Shown here: piece after piece, positions 1 through 6,963 of the stretch | Layout: each line of letters starts with the position of its first letter | Position numbering within the stretch: position 1 is the stretch's first letter | Source of the DNA: a virus | Length of the DNA stretch: 42,133 bases | Direction: 5' to 3' (one strand) | IMG/VR virus record: IMGVR_UViG_3300023176_000591 | Coordinates: 1-42,133 of that record | Translations under genes and position numbers: made by a program | Notes under the pieces: model-generated | Databases searched by the model: none | What the model was told of the DNA's origin: nothing | What the model saw: the letters and a program-made list of their open reading frames with translations, nothing else

Positions 1-1
1 T

Positions 2-3000
2 AAGACAAATTACTATCTCTTTGATGCTTCAGAAAGAGAGGTAGTTATCCCTGGTGGTATCCAGAGAGAACAATTGATTCTCATTACCAACGTCACCGAC
101 AACAAAGTAATCTATAATTTCTCGGACCCAGAACTTACTGCTACTGAGTATCATATCTCTACTGACATTCGTAATGTTGTCACGACCAGAGTTGTCTTGG
201 CATATGATACTACATCAATGTCAGATACAGACAAACTACAAATTGTCTATGATGACTTTGAAGAAACTGTAAAACCAGCAGAGACCTACATGGACTCTGT
301 TAACAAGCAAAGAGTTTCTACTCCTCAGTCACAGATTGATACCGACTTTGAATACGGCACCCAGTCTACTAAATGGGAAGCGTTGTCGATGATCAACAAC
401 AACCCATTTGCTTATAAGTCAGATATTCCTCTTGCCATCTCACAGATGGAAGCCTTCCAAGGTAGTAAAACCATTAGAGTTTCTGTTAACGTATTAGAAA
501 CTCCCCTACCTGCCGAAGGTACTGCTATCTTTGTTCAAGATACTATTCATGATGGTGCTAATGGAGTATTCATTGTTGACGAGGTTAACACTGGAGCAAA
601 CCAGTTCAACTACACTGCTAGATATGCCTGGGCATCTGGCGACAGCGATATTGATGTCGATTCAAGAACTGCCGTATATACTGGTATTCATTACACTGGT
701 TCTGATATTGGAGGTTCAATTACATTGTCAGCCCCTGGTGATGGACAGGTAAGAGTAGTCACAACCAATGCTCATGGACTAGAAGTTGGTAACGAATTTG
801 CTATTGTTGGATCTGCTGGAAACAACGTTAATGGTTCTTGGATTGTTGCTACAGTAGAATCTCCTACAGTATTTGAATACTATCCAACTGCTGCCCCATC
901 AGGATCTGTTAACAACGGAACTATCAAACTATATCCAAGACCCCAAGGTACATCTATTCACAGAGCATTTGATGGTGGTGTTAAGTTCTCCACTAATTCA
1001 TTCTCAAAAAACCAACAATCAATCAGACAGACAAAAAGATACTTCCGTTATCAGTCTGGTAAAGGTGTAGCATTCTCTACAGGTTCTATCCTTGCTCCTG
1101 CTATTGAAAACGTCGATGAAATTTCTTCATCAGGAACTACTGTTACTGTCACATGTGCTGTTGCTCACAACTTAAGTAGAGATACTGTAGTTAAAGTTCA
1201 AGGATGTAATGACAACGTATACAACGGAGATTTTCAGGTAGTTAATGTCATTGATGCCTACAAGTTCCAATACACAGCAGCATCATCACCAACAGAATCT
1301 ATTGCTTCAGGTCAATATACAGTAACACCCATCGGTGCTAATGGTGTTAACCTTGAAATTGGTATGATGGATCAACAAAATGGTTTGTTCTTCCGTCACT
1401 CTAATGGTCACACTAGTGTTGTCCGTAGAACATCTACGTTCCAGTTATCTGGTAAAGCAACCGTAACTTCTGGAAGTTCTCTAGTATCTAGTTACACTGG
1501 TCCTAACCAGCAAGGAACTAAATTTGCTAAGCAGTTGAAGCCAGGTGACTACATTGTTCTTCGTGGATCATCTTACAGAGTTGATGGTATTATTTCTGAT
1601 ACTCAGATGGTTATCTTCCCAGACTATCGTGGACCATCTGCTATCAATGTTCCTATTACCAAGACTGTAGAAACAGAATGGGATCAATCTGAATGGAACC
1701 TAGACCGTTGTGATGGTACAGGTAAGTCTGGTTATACTCTTGATGTAACCAAGATGCAGATGTTCTATATGGACTACTCTTGGTATGGTGCTGGATTTAT
1801 TCGTTGGGGTTTCCGTGGTGAAGATGGCGACGTTATCTACGCCCACAAAGTTCCTAACAACAACTTCAACACCGAAGCTTACATGAGATCAGGTAACCTA
1901 CCTGCTCGTTATGAAGTCAATACAATTTGTCCTAAGGCAACTATCACGAAATCATTTAGCAATTCAGACACAACAGTATATGTTGACAAAGCTCCTTATG
2001 GTTTCCCTGATGCTGGAACATTAAGAATTAGACAGACCACATCTGCTACTGCTGCTAACGTAGAGTATGTAAATTATACTGGCACAATTAAGTTCCAACA
2101 AGATGTAATTTCCACAGTATCTGGTAATAATAGTATTGTTGTTAGTTCAACAACAGGTCTACAAGGAAATGGTGTTCAACCAATTACATTTGACAGACCA
2201 TTCTCTAACATTGTTGCTGAAAAAGTATATTATGTAGCACAGGTTCTTAGTTCAACAGCATTTACTATCACAGATACTGCTGGACAATCTACTGCTATTT
2301 CGTTGATTGATGAACCTGGATCAATTCTTTCTCCACTAGGTATTGCTCTATCAGGTGGTTTCACTGGACTTACTAGAGAGCAAGCAGGTGCTCTTGCTGG
2401 TGGTGTTACATTAACTATTAGCAGTGGACAATCTTCTGGTACTGCTTCTTCTTCTACTGGTATCCAAAAAGGACAACGTGTTGTTGGAAGTGACGTACCA
2501 TCAGATACTTTTGTACACGCTATTAATGGTGCTAACATTCAACTAAGTAAAGCAGTAACTGCTAATAACCCAACGGGTGTTAAGTTCCCACCACTAGGTA
2601 CTGGTGCTGCTTCAGCGTTCACCTATAGTGCTACTCAACCTATCAGTGCTGAGTTACTACAAGCAACTTCAACTCCATCGATTAGTCACTGGGGTTCTTC
2701 TGTAATTATGGAAGGTCGTTATGATGACGACAGAGCATATGTATATACGTATGGTACATCTTCTGGTGAAAAAGTTGGACCTGATGAAATTAGATCACTA
2801 CTAGCACTAAGACTAGCACCCTCAGTTGATAATGGCATTATCGGAGACTTTGGCACTAGAGAACTGGTAAACAGAATGCAGTTGGTTCTAAACAGTTGTG
2901 AGGTTAACTCGGAAGGTGAGTTCTTTGTTGAACTAGTACTCAATCCTAGAGTATCTTTTGATGCCACATGGCAAAATGTTTCTGGATCTGGCGGTAAACT

Positions 3001-3346
3001 AGACGGTGCTGGTGGCACATCACTTGCTCAGTTCTGTGACTTCACTACCCAAGGATTGTCAGGTGGTAAGATTGGTGCTCAGGTATTCGGCGGAGAAGTT
3101 ATCTATGGTTTCTATGCTGGTGCTGGAGTTTCTTCTTACGATCTAAGTAAAGTTAAAGAGATCTCCAATTGTATTTTGGGTGGTGGTACATCTGTATTCT
3201 CATCAGCACAACCACCAAACCCCAACGGTATGTTCCCAGACGGTCCAGAAGTTCTTGCTTTCCGTGTTAAAAACATCACTGTTGGTGGTGGTCAGAATGA
3301 TAAAGCAATTGATATTAGAATTTCCTGGACAGAAGCACAGGCATAA
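2..3346 (+). CDS. Large virion structural protein (baseplate or tail-fibre type), 5' end cut by the window
   Basis: The frame is open from base 2, so the true start lies to the left; the TTG at 74 is only the first start-like codon in view. About 1,114 residues are visible, rich in Ser, Thr, Gly and Asn and predicted to be mostly beta, with no membrane segment. At least three degenerate repeats of a small beta domain can be seen near nt 480-640, 745-910 and 1138-1300, each with a V-rich strand, a loop with NG, and a closing F-x-Y. Later parts contain an aromatic stretch around nt 1760-1830 and a hydrophilic tail ending in WTEAQA. Composition and length fit the very large structural proteins that T4-like cyanophages encode near their baseplate genes. 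That is family knowledge; which baseplate or fibre component this is cannot be decided here. The stop codon directly abuts the stop of the opposing gene. Confidence 0.7.
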   Translation, partial: KTNYYLFDASEREVVIPGGIQREQLILITNVTDNKVIYNFSDPELTATEYHISTDIRNVVTTRVVLAYDTTSMSDTDKLQIVYDDFEETVKPAETYMDSVNKQRVSTPQSQIDTDFEYGTQSTKWEALSMINNNPFAYKSDIPLAISQMEAFQGSKTIRVSVNVLETPLPAEGTAIFVQDTIHDGANGVFIVDEVNTGANQFNYTARYAWASGDSDIDVDSRTAVYTGIHYTGSDIGGSITLSAPGDGQVRVVTTNAHGLEVGNEFAIVGSAGNNVNGSWIVATVESPTVFEYYPTAAPSGSVNNGTIKLYPRPQGTSIHRAFDGGVKFSTNSFSKNQQSIRQTKRYFRYQSGKGVAFSTGSILAPAIENVDEISSSGTTVTVTCAVAHNLSRDTVVKVQGCNDNVYNGDFQVVNVIDAYKFQYTAASSPTESIASGQYTVTPIGANGVNLEIGMMDQQNGLFFRHSNGHTSVVRRTSTFQLSGKATVTSGSSLVSSYTGPNQQGTKFAKQLKPGDYIVLRGSSYRVDGIISDTQMVIFPDYRGPSAINVPITKTVETEWDQSEWNLDRCDGTGKSGYTLDVTKMQMFYMDYSWYGAGFIRWGFRGEDGDVIYAHKVPNNNFNTEAYMRSGNLPARYEVNTICPKATITKSFSNSDTTVYVDKAPYGFPDAGTLRIRQTTSATAANVEYVNYTGTIKFQQDVISTVSGNNSIVVSSTTGLQGNGVQPITFDRPFSNIVAEKVYYVAQVLSSTAFTITDTAGQSTAISLIDEPGSILSPLGIALSGGFTGLTREQAGALAGGVTLTISSGQSSGTASSSTGIQKGQRVVGSDVPSDTFVHAINGANIQLSKAVTANNPTGVKFPPLGTGAASAFTYSATQPISAELLQATSTPSISHWGSSVIMEGRYDDDRAYVYTYGTSSGEKVGPDEIRSLLALRLAPSVDNGIIGDFGTRELVNRMQLVLNSCEVNSEGEFFVELVLNPRVSFDATWQNVSGSGGKLDGAGGTSLAQFCDFTTQGLSGGKIGAQVFGGEVIYGFYAGAGVSSYDLSKVKEISNCILGGGTSVFSSAQPPNPNGMFPDGPEVLAFRVKNITVGGGQNDKAIDIRISWTEAQA

Positions 3347-3907
3347 TCACACATATGTGTGCCACCCCGTCACTATGTACTTGGTTTCAGTTTTACTGGC
3401 AAGTCCATAGTGTACGTGGGTGAAATATGCTGGCCAGATAACTGCTGTTCCTTTGGTAGGTTTTAGATTTAGATCTTGATACTCAAACCTAGTCTCACCA
3501 CCATCATTAACATCATTTAAATAAATCATCCAGGCTAACAATAAATCTGGAGATGATTTTCTATGCTCACAATGTGGTTTGTGAAATGCTTGTCCTGGCA
3601 CATACTTCTGTACGTTATATCTGTAGACTACATTCCATTCTGATAATTCATTCAGGATAGGGTAAGTATTAACGTAGCACTGTACTGCCTTGGACAATGT
3701 TTTTAAAACTGGCAGTGATACTTCTTTGGTATCCCTGAAGTCTAGTACCAGATCAGTAGAATCCTTTACAAATGTGTTGACAACATAGTCATTTCCATTA
3801 GAAGTTTGTCCTGGTGTCCTATCATTACTGTTCTCAAAGTATTCAATGATAGAATCACAGTCTTCGGCAGACATAACATTGTCATAGATTCCAATCAGAT
3901 TATCCAT
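3347..3907 (-). CDS. 2OG-Fe(II) oxygenase, prolyl-4-hydroxylase-like
   Basis: This 186-residue protein resembles the small 2-oxoglutarate/Fe(II) dioxygenases common in cyanophages. The visible iron-ligand pattern is His112-Cys-Glu114 (an HxE variant of HxD), a distal His at 164 or 166 in the THVH stretch, and Lys176 as the likely 2-oxoglutarate contact, followed by a terminal YIVTGW segment. The substrate is unknown; prolyl hydroxylation of a protein is the family default, but no target is evident. The frame also allows a TTG start six bases upstream at 3913; ATG at 3907 is preferred. No clear ribosome site precedes it. The gene follows a terminator, so it probably has its own promoter or depends on readthrough. 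The end is convergent with the large structural gene and has zero spacing. Confidence 0.75.
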   Translation of the reverse strand: MDNLIGIYDNVMSAEDCDSIIEYFENSNDRTPGQTSNGNDYVVNTFVKDSTDLVLDFRDTKEVSLPVLKTLSKAVQCYVNTYPILNELSEWNVVYRYNVQKYVPGQAFHKPHCEHRKSSPDLLLAWMIYLNDVNDGGETRFEYQDLNLKPTKGTAVIWPAYFTHVHYGLASKTETKYIVTGWHTYV

Positions 3908-3911
3908 AAGC

Positions 3912-3951
3912 AAAAAAATAAGGGACCTTCTGTTATGTGGCAGAGGTCCCT
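3912..3951 (-). terminator. Rho-independent terminator after the hli group
   Basis: On the minus strand an 11-12 bp stem with one bulge (arms AGGGACCTCTG and CAGAAGGTCCCT) is followed by TTATTTTTTT. It lies just after the 26-residue peptide gene and before the oxygenase gene, so it would end the transcript coming from the hli region. Confidence 0.75.
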
Positions 3952-3985
3952 ATTATAGCATAGCGCCGACGATATTCAATTCTAT

Positions 3986-4066
3986 TTATTCTTCACCAGA
4001 TTGTGTAAGAAAAGCTCCCACACTAAATGTAATAACTAAGATGCCTGCTACTACCAGGAATCCCAT
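3986..4066 (-). CDS. 26-residue single-span membrane peptide coupled to hli
   Basis: This very short frame starts at ATG 4066, sharing one base with the TGA of the hli gene (TGATG). An AGGAG lies 8 nt upstream inside the end of hli. The product starts MGFLVVAGILVITF, has one hydrophobic span of about 20 residues and ends in an acidic tail (SGEE). Size and shape resemble the tiny subunits of photosystems or cytochrome b6f, but I cannot match it to PetN, PetM, PsaM, PsbT or Psb30. Function is unknown; the coupling to hli suggests a role in thylakoid membranes. Confidence 0.6.
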   Translation of the reverse strand: MGFLVVAGILVITFSVGAFLTQSGEE

Positions 4067-4185
4067 CACCAGACTCCTGGAATGACTTGACCAGTGGTAA
4101 AGTAGGAACCGACTGCTGCTACGAAACCGAGCATGGCAAGACGGGCGTTGAGGATCTCTGCCTCAGGGGTGAATCCAAATTTCAT
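4066..4185 (-). CDS. hli: Short high-light-inducible protein (Hli, chlorophyll-binding helix)
   Basis: A 39-residue protein that begins MKFGFTPEAEILNARLAMLG and contains the chlorophyll-a/b-binding motif (E-x-x-N-x-R-x-A-M-x-G, Glu10 to Gly20) on one membrane helix. Hli proteins bind chlorophyll and carotenoid in the thylakoid and protect photosystem II under light stress; phages carry them to keep photosynthesis going during infection. A good GGAG ribosome site lies 8 nt before the ATG. The start overlaps the stop of the upstream 49-residue gene (ATGA). It is shorter than typical host Hli proteins, having almost no N-terminal extension. Confidence 0.88.
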   Translation of the reverse strand: MKFGFTPEAEILNARLAMLGFVAAVGSYFTTGQVIPGVW

Positions 4186-4331
4186 TGTTTGTTCTCCAGT
4201 GTTTTGTTTGTGATAATTATTTTCTCACCATCGTGGGTGAATTGTAACTCATCATCTGGATGCCACAGAAGTTCTTCATACATGTCATCCAGTTTCTGCA
4301 TGTCTTCATACAGTTGATTCGGGTTCGGCAT
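4182..4331 (-). CDS. Conserved small cyanophage protein, 49 residues
   Basis: The protein begins MPNPNQLYEDMQKLDDMY, is acidic and has no membrane segment or cysteine. The frame also has an ATG at 4388, but that start would overlap the upstream gene by 83 nt, so ATG 4331 (26-nt overlap) is chosen; neither start has a strong ribosome site. The sequence looks like a small protein I have seen repeatedly beside hli genes in cyanophages. That is recollection, not a search. Function unknown. The stop overlaps the start of the short hli gene. Confidence 0.65.
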   Translation of the reverse strand: MPNPNQLYEDMQKLDDMYEELLWHPDDELQFTHDGEKIIITNKTLENKQ

Positions 4332-4551
4332 TTGCTTTGCTGGGAGTGAAAGGGTCTCGGGATCTATTCTTGATGACAATAAAGGCATCTTTGTTATATT
4401 TACGAGTCCCTTTTACTGGTGCCCACTTAGTGCCAGCACCTGGAATCTCATAGACCGAGGTGCCGCCAATCTCTACATGAATGTCATCATTACGAACATC
4501 CCACTCAAGATCAGAAATTGCTTGAATGAGCACGTCTTCAGTATACTTCAT
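4306..4551 (-). CDS. Conserved hypothetical protein, 81 residues
   Basis: The product starts MKYTEDVLIQAISDLEWDV, is soluble and mixed alpha/beta, with a basic middle (KGTRKYNKDAF) and an acidic tail. No motif points to a function. Its ATG shares a base with the stop of the 28-residue membrane peptide upstream (TAATG), and its end overlaps the following small gene by 26 nt, so it is part of the same coupled hli operon. Confidence 0.65.
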   Translation of the reverse strand: MKYTEDVLIQAISDLEWDVRNDDIHVEIGGTSVYEIPGAGTKWAPVKGTRKYNKDAFIVIKNRSRDPFTPSKANAEPESTV

Positions 4552-4637
4552 TAATAAGTTTCACAGATTTTTTCAACAGATGCTGCCAACAAAACGAAGA
4601 AGGCAACTGATGTAATTGTAAAGATAGTTGCTGTCAT
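4551..4637 (-). CDS. 28-residue single-span membrane peptide between two hli-group genes
   Basis: The small frame encodes MTATIFTITSVAFFVLLAAS followed by a short polar tail (VEKICETY). One hydrophobic helix of about 17 residues spans the middle, with the charged tail at the C terminus. It starts 8 nt after the stop of the upstream hli gene and its stop overlaps the next ATG. Function unknown; position suggests a thylakoid or plasma membrane role linked to Hli. Confidence 0.6.
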   Translation of the reverse strand: MTATIFTITSVAFFVLLAASVEKICETY

Positions 4638-4645
4638 TGTCTGTA

Positions 4646-4849
4646 TCAGAAAATACCAAAGAACAATTTACCAGTGATAGCATAGGAAGCAAAACCCATG
4701 ATGAGACCCATCATTGCCCAGCGACCATTATACATTTCACGATACTGCATGGGGGAGAGGAGACCCTTACGATTGTAGTCTTCGACAACCATGGGGGGTT
4801 CAATTGCCCACATGTTTTGTTGTCCTTGCTCGTTTGTTGTCACTGTCAT
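4646..4849 (-). CDS. hli: High-light-inducible protein (Hli)
   Basis: A 67-residue protein with a soluble N-terminal part of about 35 residues and a C-terminal helix bearing the chlorophyll-binding motif (E-M-Y-N-G-R-W-A-M-M-G, roughly residues 38-48). The size and the N-terminal extension are typical of cyanophage and host Hli proteins. The predicted role is pigment binding and photoprotection in the thylakoid during infection. It is the first gene after a terminator and heads the group of six small genes reaching to the next terminator at 3912-3951. Upstream there is only A/T-rich DNA; no confident promoter could be placed. Confidence 0.92.
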   Translation of the reverse strand: MTVTTNEQGQQNMWAIEPPMVVEDYNRKGLLSPMQYREMYNGRWAMMGLIMGFASYAITGKLFFGIF

Positions 4850-4883
4850 TGTCTTTGTTATAAATCTTTACATAGTATATAGT

Positions 4884-4910
4884 AAAAAAAGAGGGGCGTC
4901 AAGCCCCTCT
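4884..4910 (-). terminator. Rho-independent terminator after the outer-membrane barrel gene
   Basis: A perfect 8-bp stem (AGAGGGGC with GCCCCTCT) and a 5-nt loop are followed on the minus strand by seven T residues. It isolates the barrel gene upstream from the hli group downstream. Confidence 0.88.
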
Positions 4911-4933
4911 CAGATTAGAAGTGGTTATAAGTA

Positions 4934-5305
4934 TCAGAAGGAATACTTAAGACCTGCCTTGGTGCCGTAACCACGGTCAACGCCAGCTTCACCCGAACCA
5001 ACGAAGGAGACTTCACCGTAAGCAGAGAGATCTTCGGTCAGACTGACGCCAAGACCTGCTTTACCAGAGGGAACCCAGTCAGAAGCACCACCGTCAGGAA
5101 GGACGACAGTAGCACCTGCCTGGACGTACCAGGAAGCGTCTTCACCCAGAGCACCTTCGTAACCAACGTGGTTGTCAATCGAAGTGCCAGTGTAGTTAGA
5201 ACCAGTGAAACCAGAGTTTGCCTCTACATTAACGTAGGGACCTGCAAGGGCGGCACCAGCGAAAAGAGGAGCAGCAGCTGCTGCAGCGAATACAGATTTG
5301 ATCAT
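4934..5305 (-). CDS. Secreted outer-membrane beta-barrel protein, host-like
   Basis: The 123-residue product begins MIKSVFAAAAAAPLFAGAAL, a clear Sec signal peptide ending near ALA-GP at residue 22. The mature part is Gly/Asn/Ser-rich with alternating hydrophobic residues and ends in YSF, a C-terminal aromatic typical of barrel proteins inserted by the BAM machinery. Picocyanobacteria carry small proteins with the same GPYVNVEAN start after the signal peptide, so host origin is likely (recollection). The start is set by an AAGGA ribosome site 8-9 nt upstream of ATG 5305; the longer frame reaching 5383 is not needed. It has its own T4-late-like promoter, a palindrome in its leader and its own terminator, so it is a single-gene transcription unit. 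Role unknown; altering the host envelope or blocking superinfection are possibilities. Confidence 0.75.
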   Translation of the reverse strand: MIKSVFAAAAAAPLFAGAALAGPYVNVEANSGFTGSNYTGTSIDNHVGYEGALGEDASWYVQAGATVVLPDGGASDWVPSGKAGLGVSLTEDLSAYGEVSFVGSGEAGVDRGYGTKAGLKYSF

Positions 5306-5380
5306 TTTAGTTTTCCTTAATTTACTTGTGGAGTGGTTACCCACAGATGAATAGAGACTCGACATGTCTCGTTTTGTAAA

Positions 5381-5401
5381 CAACTGTCACTGTGACAGTT
5401 G
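5381..5401. repeat. Perfect palindrome in the leader of the barrel gene
   Basis: Two 10-nt arms (CAACTGTCAC and its exact reverse complement) flank a single central base at 5391. It lies directly after the late-type promoter at 5409-5416, so it falls at the very 5' end of the mRNA leader, about 75 nt before the start codon. It could be a protein-binding site or a 5' stem that stabilises the mRNA. Confidence 0.7.
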
Positions 5402-5408
5402 TAACATT

Positions 5409-5416
5409 TATTTATA
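5409..5416 (-). promoter_or_regulatory. T4-late-type promoter for the barrel gene
   Basis: The minus strand reads TATAAATA, the exact T4 late promoter consensus, about 105 nt upstream of the barrel gene start and between that gene and tRNA-Gly. It is expected to be read by gp55-containing RNA polymerase. Confidence 0.65.
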
Positions 5417-5469
5417 ATACTACAGGAGCAGTATTTTGTCAAGGTGGACAGTTTTTTTAGTGTCCACCA

Positions 5470-5541
5470 AGCGGGTGATCGGATTCGAACCGACGACATT
5501 CAGCTTGGAAGGCTGACGTTCTACCACTGAACTACACCCGC
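5470..5541 (-). tRNA. tRNA-Gly (anticodon TCC)
   Basis: A full 72-nt cloverleaf: acceptor GCGGGTG pairs with CACCCGC, D-arm GTTC/GAAC, anticodon loop CTTCCAA with TCC, and the T-arm loop TTCGAAT. The 3' CCA is not encoded. It stands alone between the oxygenase gene and the barrel gene. Confidence 0.95.
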
Positions 5542-5631
5542 GGGATGGGGGCGGTCAACCCCCGAGCACATGCACGCCACCTGTTTTATTATTTCAGATG
5601 CTAAACAGGAAAACAACCACACGGAAGGGGT

Positions 5632-6111
5632 TTACCTTATATTAAAAGCAATTACAGCACGTTCTTCTTCCGAACTAGATGGATTAAAACAATGACTCAA
5701 GTAAGCGGGAAAGATAATTAAATCTCCCTCAATTACATGAGGAGTATAATCAATTAGATTACCATTAGTGTCGGGAAAAGGTGAGTAAAATGTTGTTCCT
5801 CTATGTCCTTTACCTAGTTTAGCATAGAACACAGCCGACCAACCAAGAGGTCCATGATTGTGAAGAGCATGGTACTCACCTTTACGATAAGTTTGATACC
5901 AACATTCTACTACTCTACTTCCATCAACATGTTCTTGTATTAACTCAAAGAATTGCTGGAACTTATCTAGATTTTTATCTGAATAAGAAGTAGTATAAGG
6001 AACAGAGTTTGACATAGAGAAATCTAAGTCATTCTCCAAAGAAGATATAATATCATCTTTGTGTTTCTTCCAAGAAGAAACATGCTTGTGTTTAGAAGGT
6101 ACTTTAAACAT
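5632..6111 (-). CDS. Putative 2OG-Fe(II) oxygenase, HxH type
   Basis: This 159-residue protein has the arrangement of the short phage 2OG-Fe(II) oxygenase family seen next to T4-like genes: a first metal motif His84-Asn-His86 after a GEYHAL stretch, a long middle, then His140 in LSHCFNP and Arg151 as likely 2-oxoglutarate contact before AFNI. The substrate is unknown. It is not closely similar to the oxygenase at 3347-3907, so the two are not a recent duplication. The frame can be extended to a GTG at 6132, but ATG at 6111 gives the usual family N terminus (MFKVPS). No strong ribosome site is visible. Confidence 0.72.
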   Translation of the reverse strand: MFKVPSKHKHVSSWKKHKDDIISSLENDLDFSMSNSVPYTTSYSDKNLDKFQQFFELIQEHVDGSRVVECWYQTYRKGEYHALHNHGPLGWSAVFYAKLGKGHRGTTFYSPFPDTNGNLIDYTPHVIEGDLIIFPAYLSHCFNPSSSEEERAVIAFNIR

Positions 6112-6131
6112 ACTGATAATTATGACCACCA

Positions 6132-6254
6132 CTACATTTTTGACTGGAACATAGAAACCAGGCGGGAGTTATCCCATCCGCACCACTTGCTTTTAGGAAG
6201 CAAGAAACCCGAGGGGTCGATGACCCATCCCGACCAGGGCGCTTTTAACGTCAT
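6132..6254 (-). CDS. Possible 40-residue protein, or a structured RNA
   Basis: The 156 nt between the oxygenase and the next gene hold a complete short frame beginning MTLKAPWSGWVIDPSGFLL, with two W-x-G-W motifs about 17 residues apart. No ribosome site precedes it. The same DNA forms three consecutive hairpins on the minus strand: GGGTC-ATC-GACCC, CTTGCTT paired with AAGCAAG around a short loop, and GGGA-TAAC-TCCC. So it may instead be a non-coding RNA or a leader. I recognise neither a protein nor an RNA family. Confidence 0.3.
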   Translation of the reverse strand: MTLKAPWSGWVIDPSGFLLPKSKWCGWDNSRLVSMFQSKM

Positions 6255-6267
6255 CCCGAGACGTGTG

Positions 6268-6444
6268 TCAGACAGGAACTAGATCTGCCTGAGCACCTTC
6301 TACAGCATCGTCAAGGGTAGGAAAAGGACCTACTTCACTGTCGTTGTAGACATAGTAGTAACCATCTTCATACTCTTCGATTTGAAAGTATGTAATGATC
6401 TCTTCACCGTTGTCTAGTTCTTCAACGATACGAAAGTTTTTCAT
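6268..6444 (-). CDS. Conserved hypothetical acidic protein, 58 residues
   Basis: The frame starts MKNFRIVEELDNGEEIITYF and is strongly acidic, with a tyrosine-rich central strand (GYYYVYND). It looks like a small soluble beta protein. Its ATG overlaps the TGA of the upstream 92-residue gene (ATGA), which supports both the frame and the start. It is the last gene of a chain of small genes downstream of talC. Function unknown. Confidence 0.65.
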   Translation of the reverse strand: MKNFRIVEELDNGEEIITYFQIEEYEDGYYYVYNDSEVGPFPTLDDAVEGAQADLVPV

Positions 6445-6719
6445 GCTTTGTAGTCTCCAAAAGAGATAACATCATCACTAAAACCACCAATAGCAACGTC
6501 ACCACCAGCAACAGGATACTCAAATCCACTAGTGCTGATATTAATGTTACCAAGCATATCACTGCTGGGAATAGTAGGTTCAGGAGCACGTACTTCTTCA
6601 TACAATTTGAAGAGGCGTGGAATCAGATTGTCACGCTTGCTTTCAAGGGCATCAACCAAGACATCACGAAGGAAGTCAAGATCGGAACGCTCAAAATACT
6701 CGTTAGTTTCTTCAGACAT
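6441..6719 (-). CDS. Conserved hypothetical protein, 92 residues
   Basis: Begins MSEETNEYFERSDLDFLRDV; the N-terminal half is helical and charged and the C-terminal half is Gly/Pro/Ser-rich and probably disordered. The frame opens 30 nt further upstream, but ATG 6719 gives a natural start just 7 nt after the upstream stop. No motif suggests a function. It is coupled to its downstream neighbour by a 4-nt overlap. Confidence 0.6.
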   Translation of the reverse strand: MSEETNEYFERSDLDFLRDVLVDALESKRDNLIPRLFKLYEEVRAPEPTIPSSDMLGNINISTSGFEYPVAGGDVAIGGFSDDVISFGDYKA

Positions 6720-6726
6720 AATAGGA

Positions 6727-6963
6727 TTAGGTGTATTTACGATAGGCACCGACTTCGGGGTCGGGATCTAACCATTTAGTATACTCAGGATCTTCTAAGC
6801 ATACATCAAGTTGCATCTGGTTGTCAAGGAGATACATGTCAGTGTATCGCTTGGTCCACTCGTTGAACTTTTGAATACGATAGTCTGGCATACCGTTAAT
6901 ATCTAGTGTACCACACTGGACATATCGGTAGGGAGCACGTTCAAGAATAACAGTGGGTTTCAT
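6727..6963 (-). CDS. Conserved hypothetical protein, 78 residues
   Basis: The product begins MKPTVILERAPYRYVQCGTL. It is soluble, rich in aromatic residues and Asp, with two Cys too far apart for an obvious metal site. Its ATG overlaps the end of the Phd-like gene by one base. It belongs to the talC downstream operon. I do not recognise a family. Confidence 0.6.
   Translation of the reverse strand: MKPTVILERAPYRYVQCGTLDINGMPDYRIQKFNEWTKRYTDMYLLDNQMQLDVCLEDPEYTKWLDPDPEVGAYRKYT

Noticed and set aside
2230-3018. Minus-strand frames of 99 and 102 codons inside the structural gene
   Set aside because: They are antisense to a clear coding frame, have Pro/Ser-rich shadow composition and no ribosome site.
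5580-5609. Hairpin CCTGTTT/AAACAGG between tRNA-Gly and the oxygenase gene as a terminator
   Set aside because: The loop is 16 nt and no T-run follows on either strand.
6061-6282. Plus-strand frame of 73 codons
   Set aside because: It lies opposite the start of the oxygenase gene and the minus-strand small genes, has no ribosome site and looks like a shadow.
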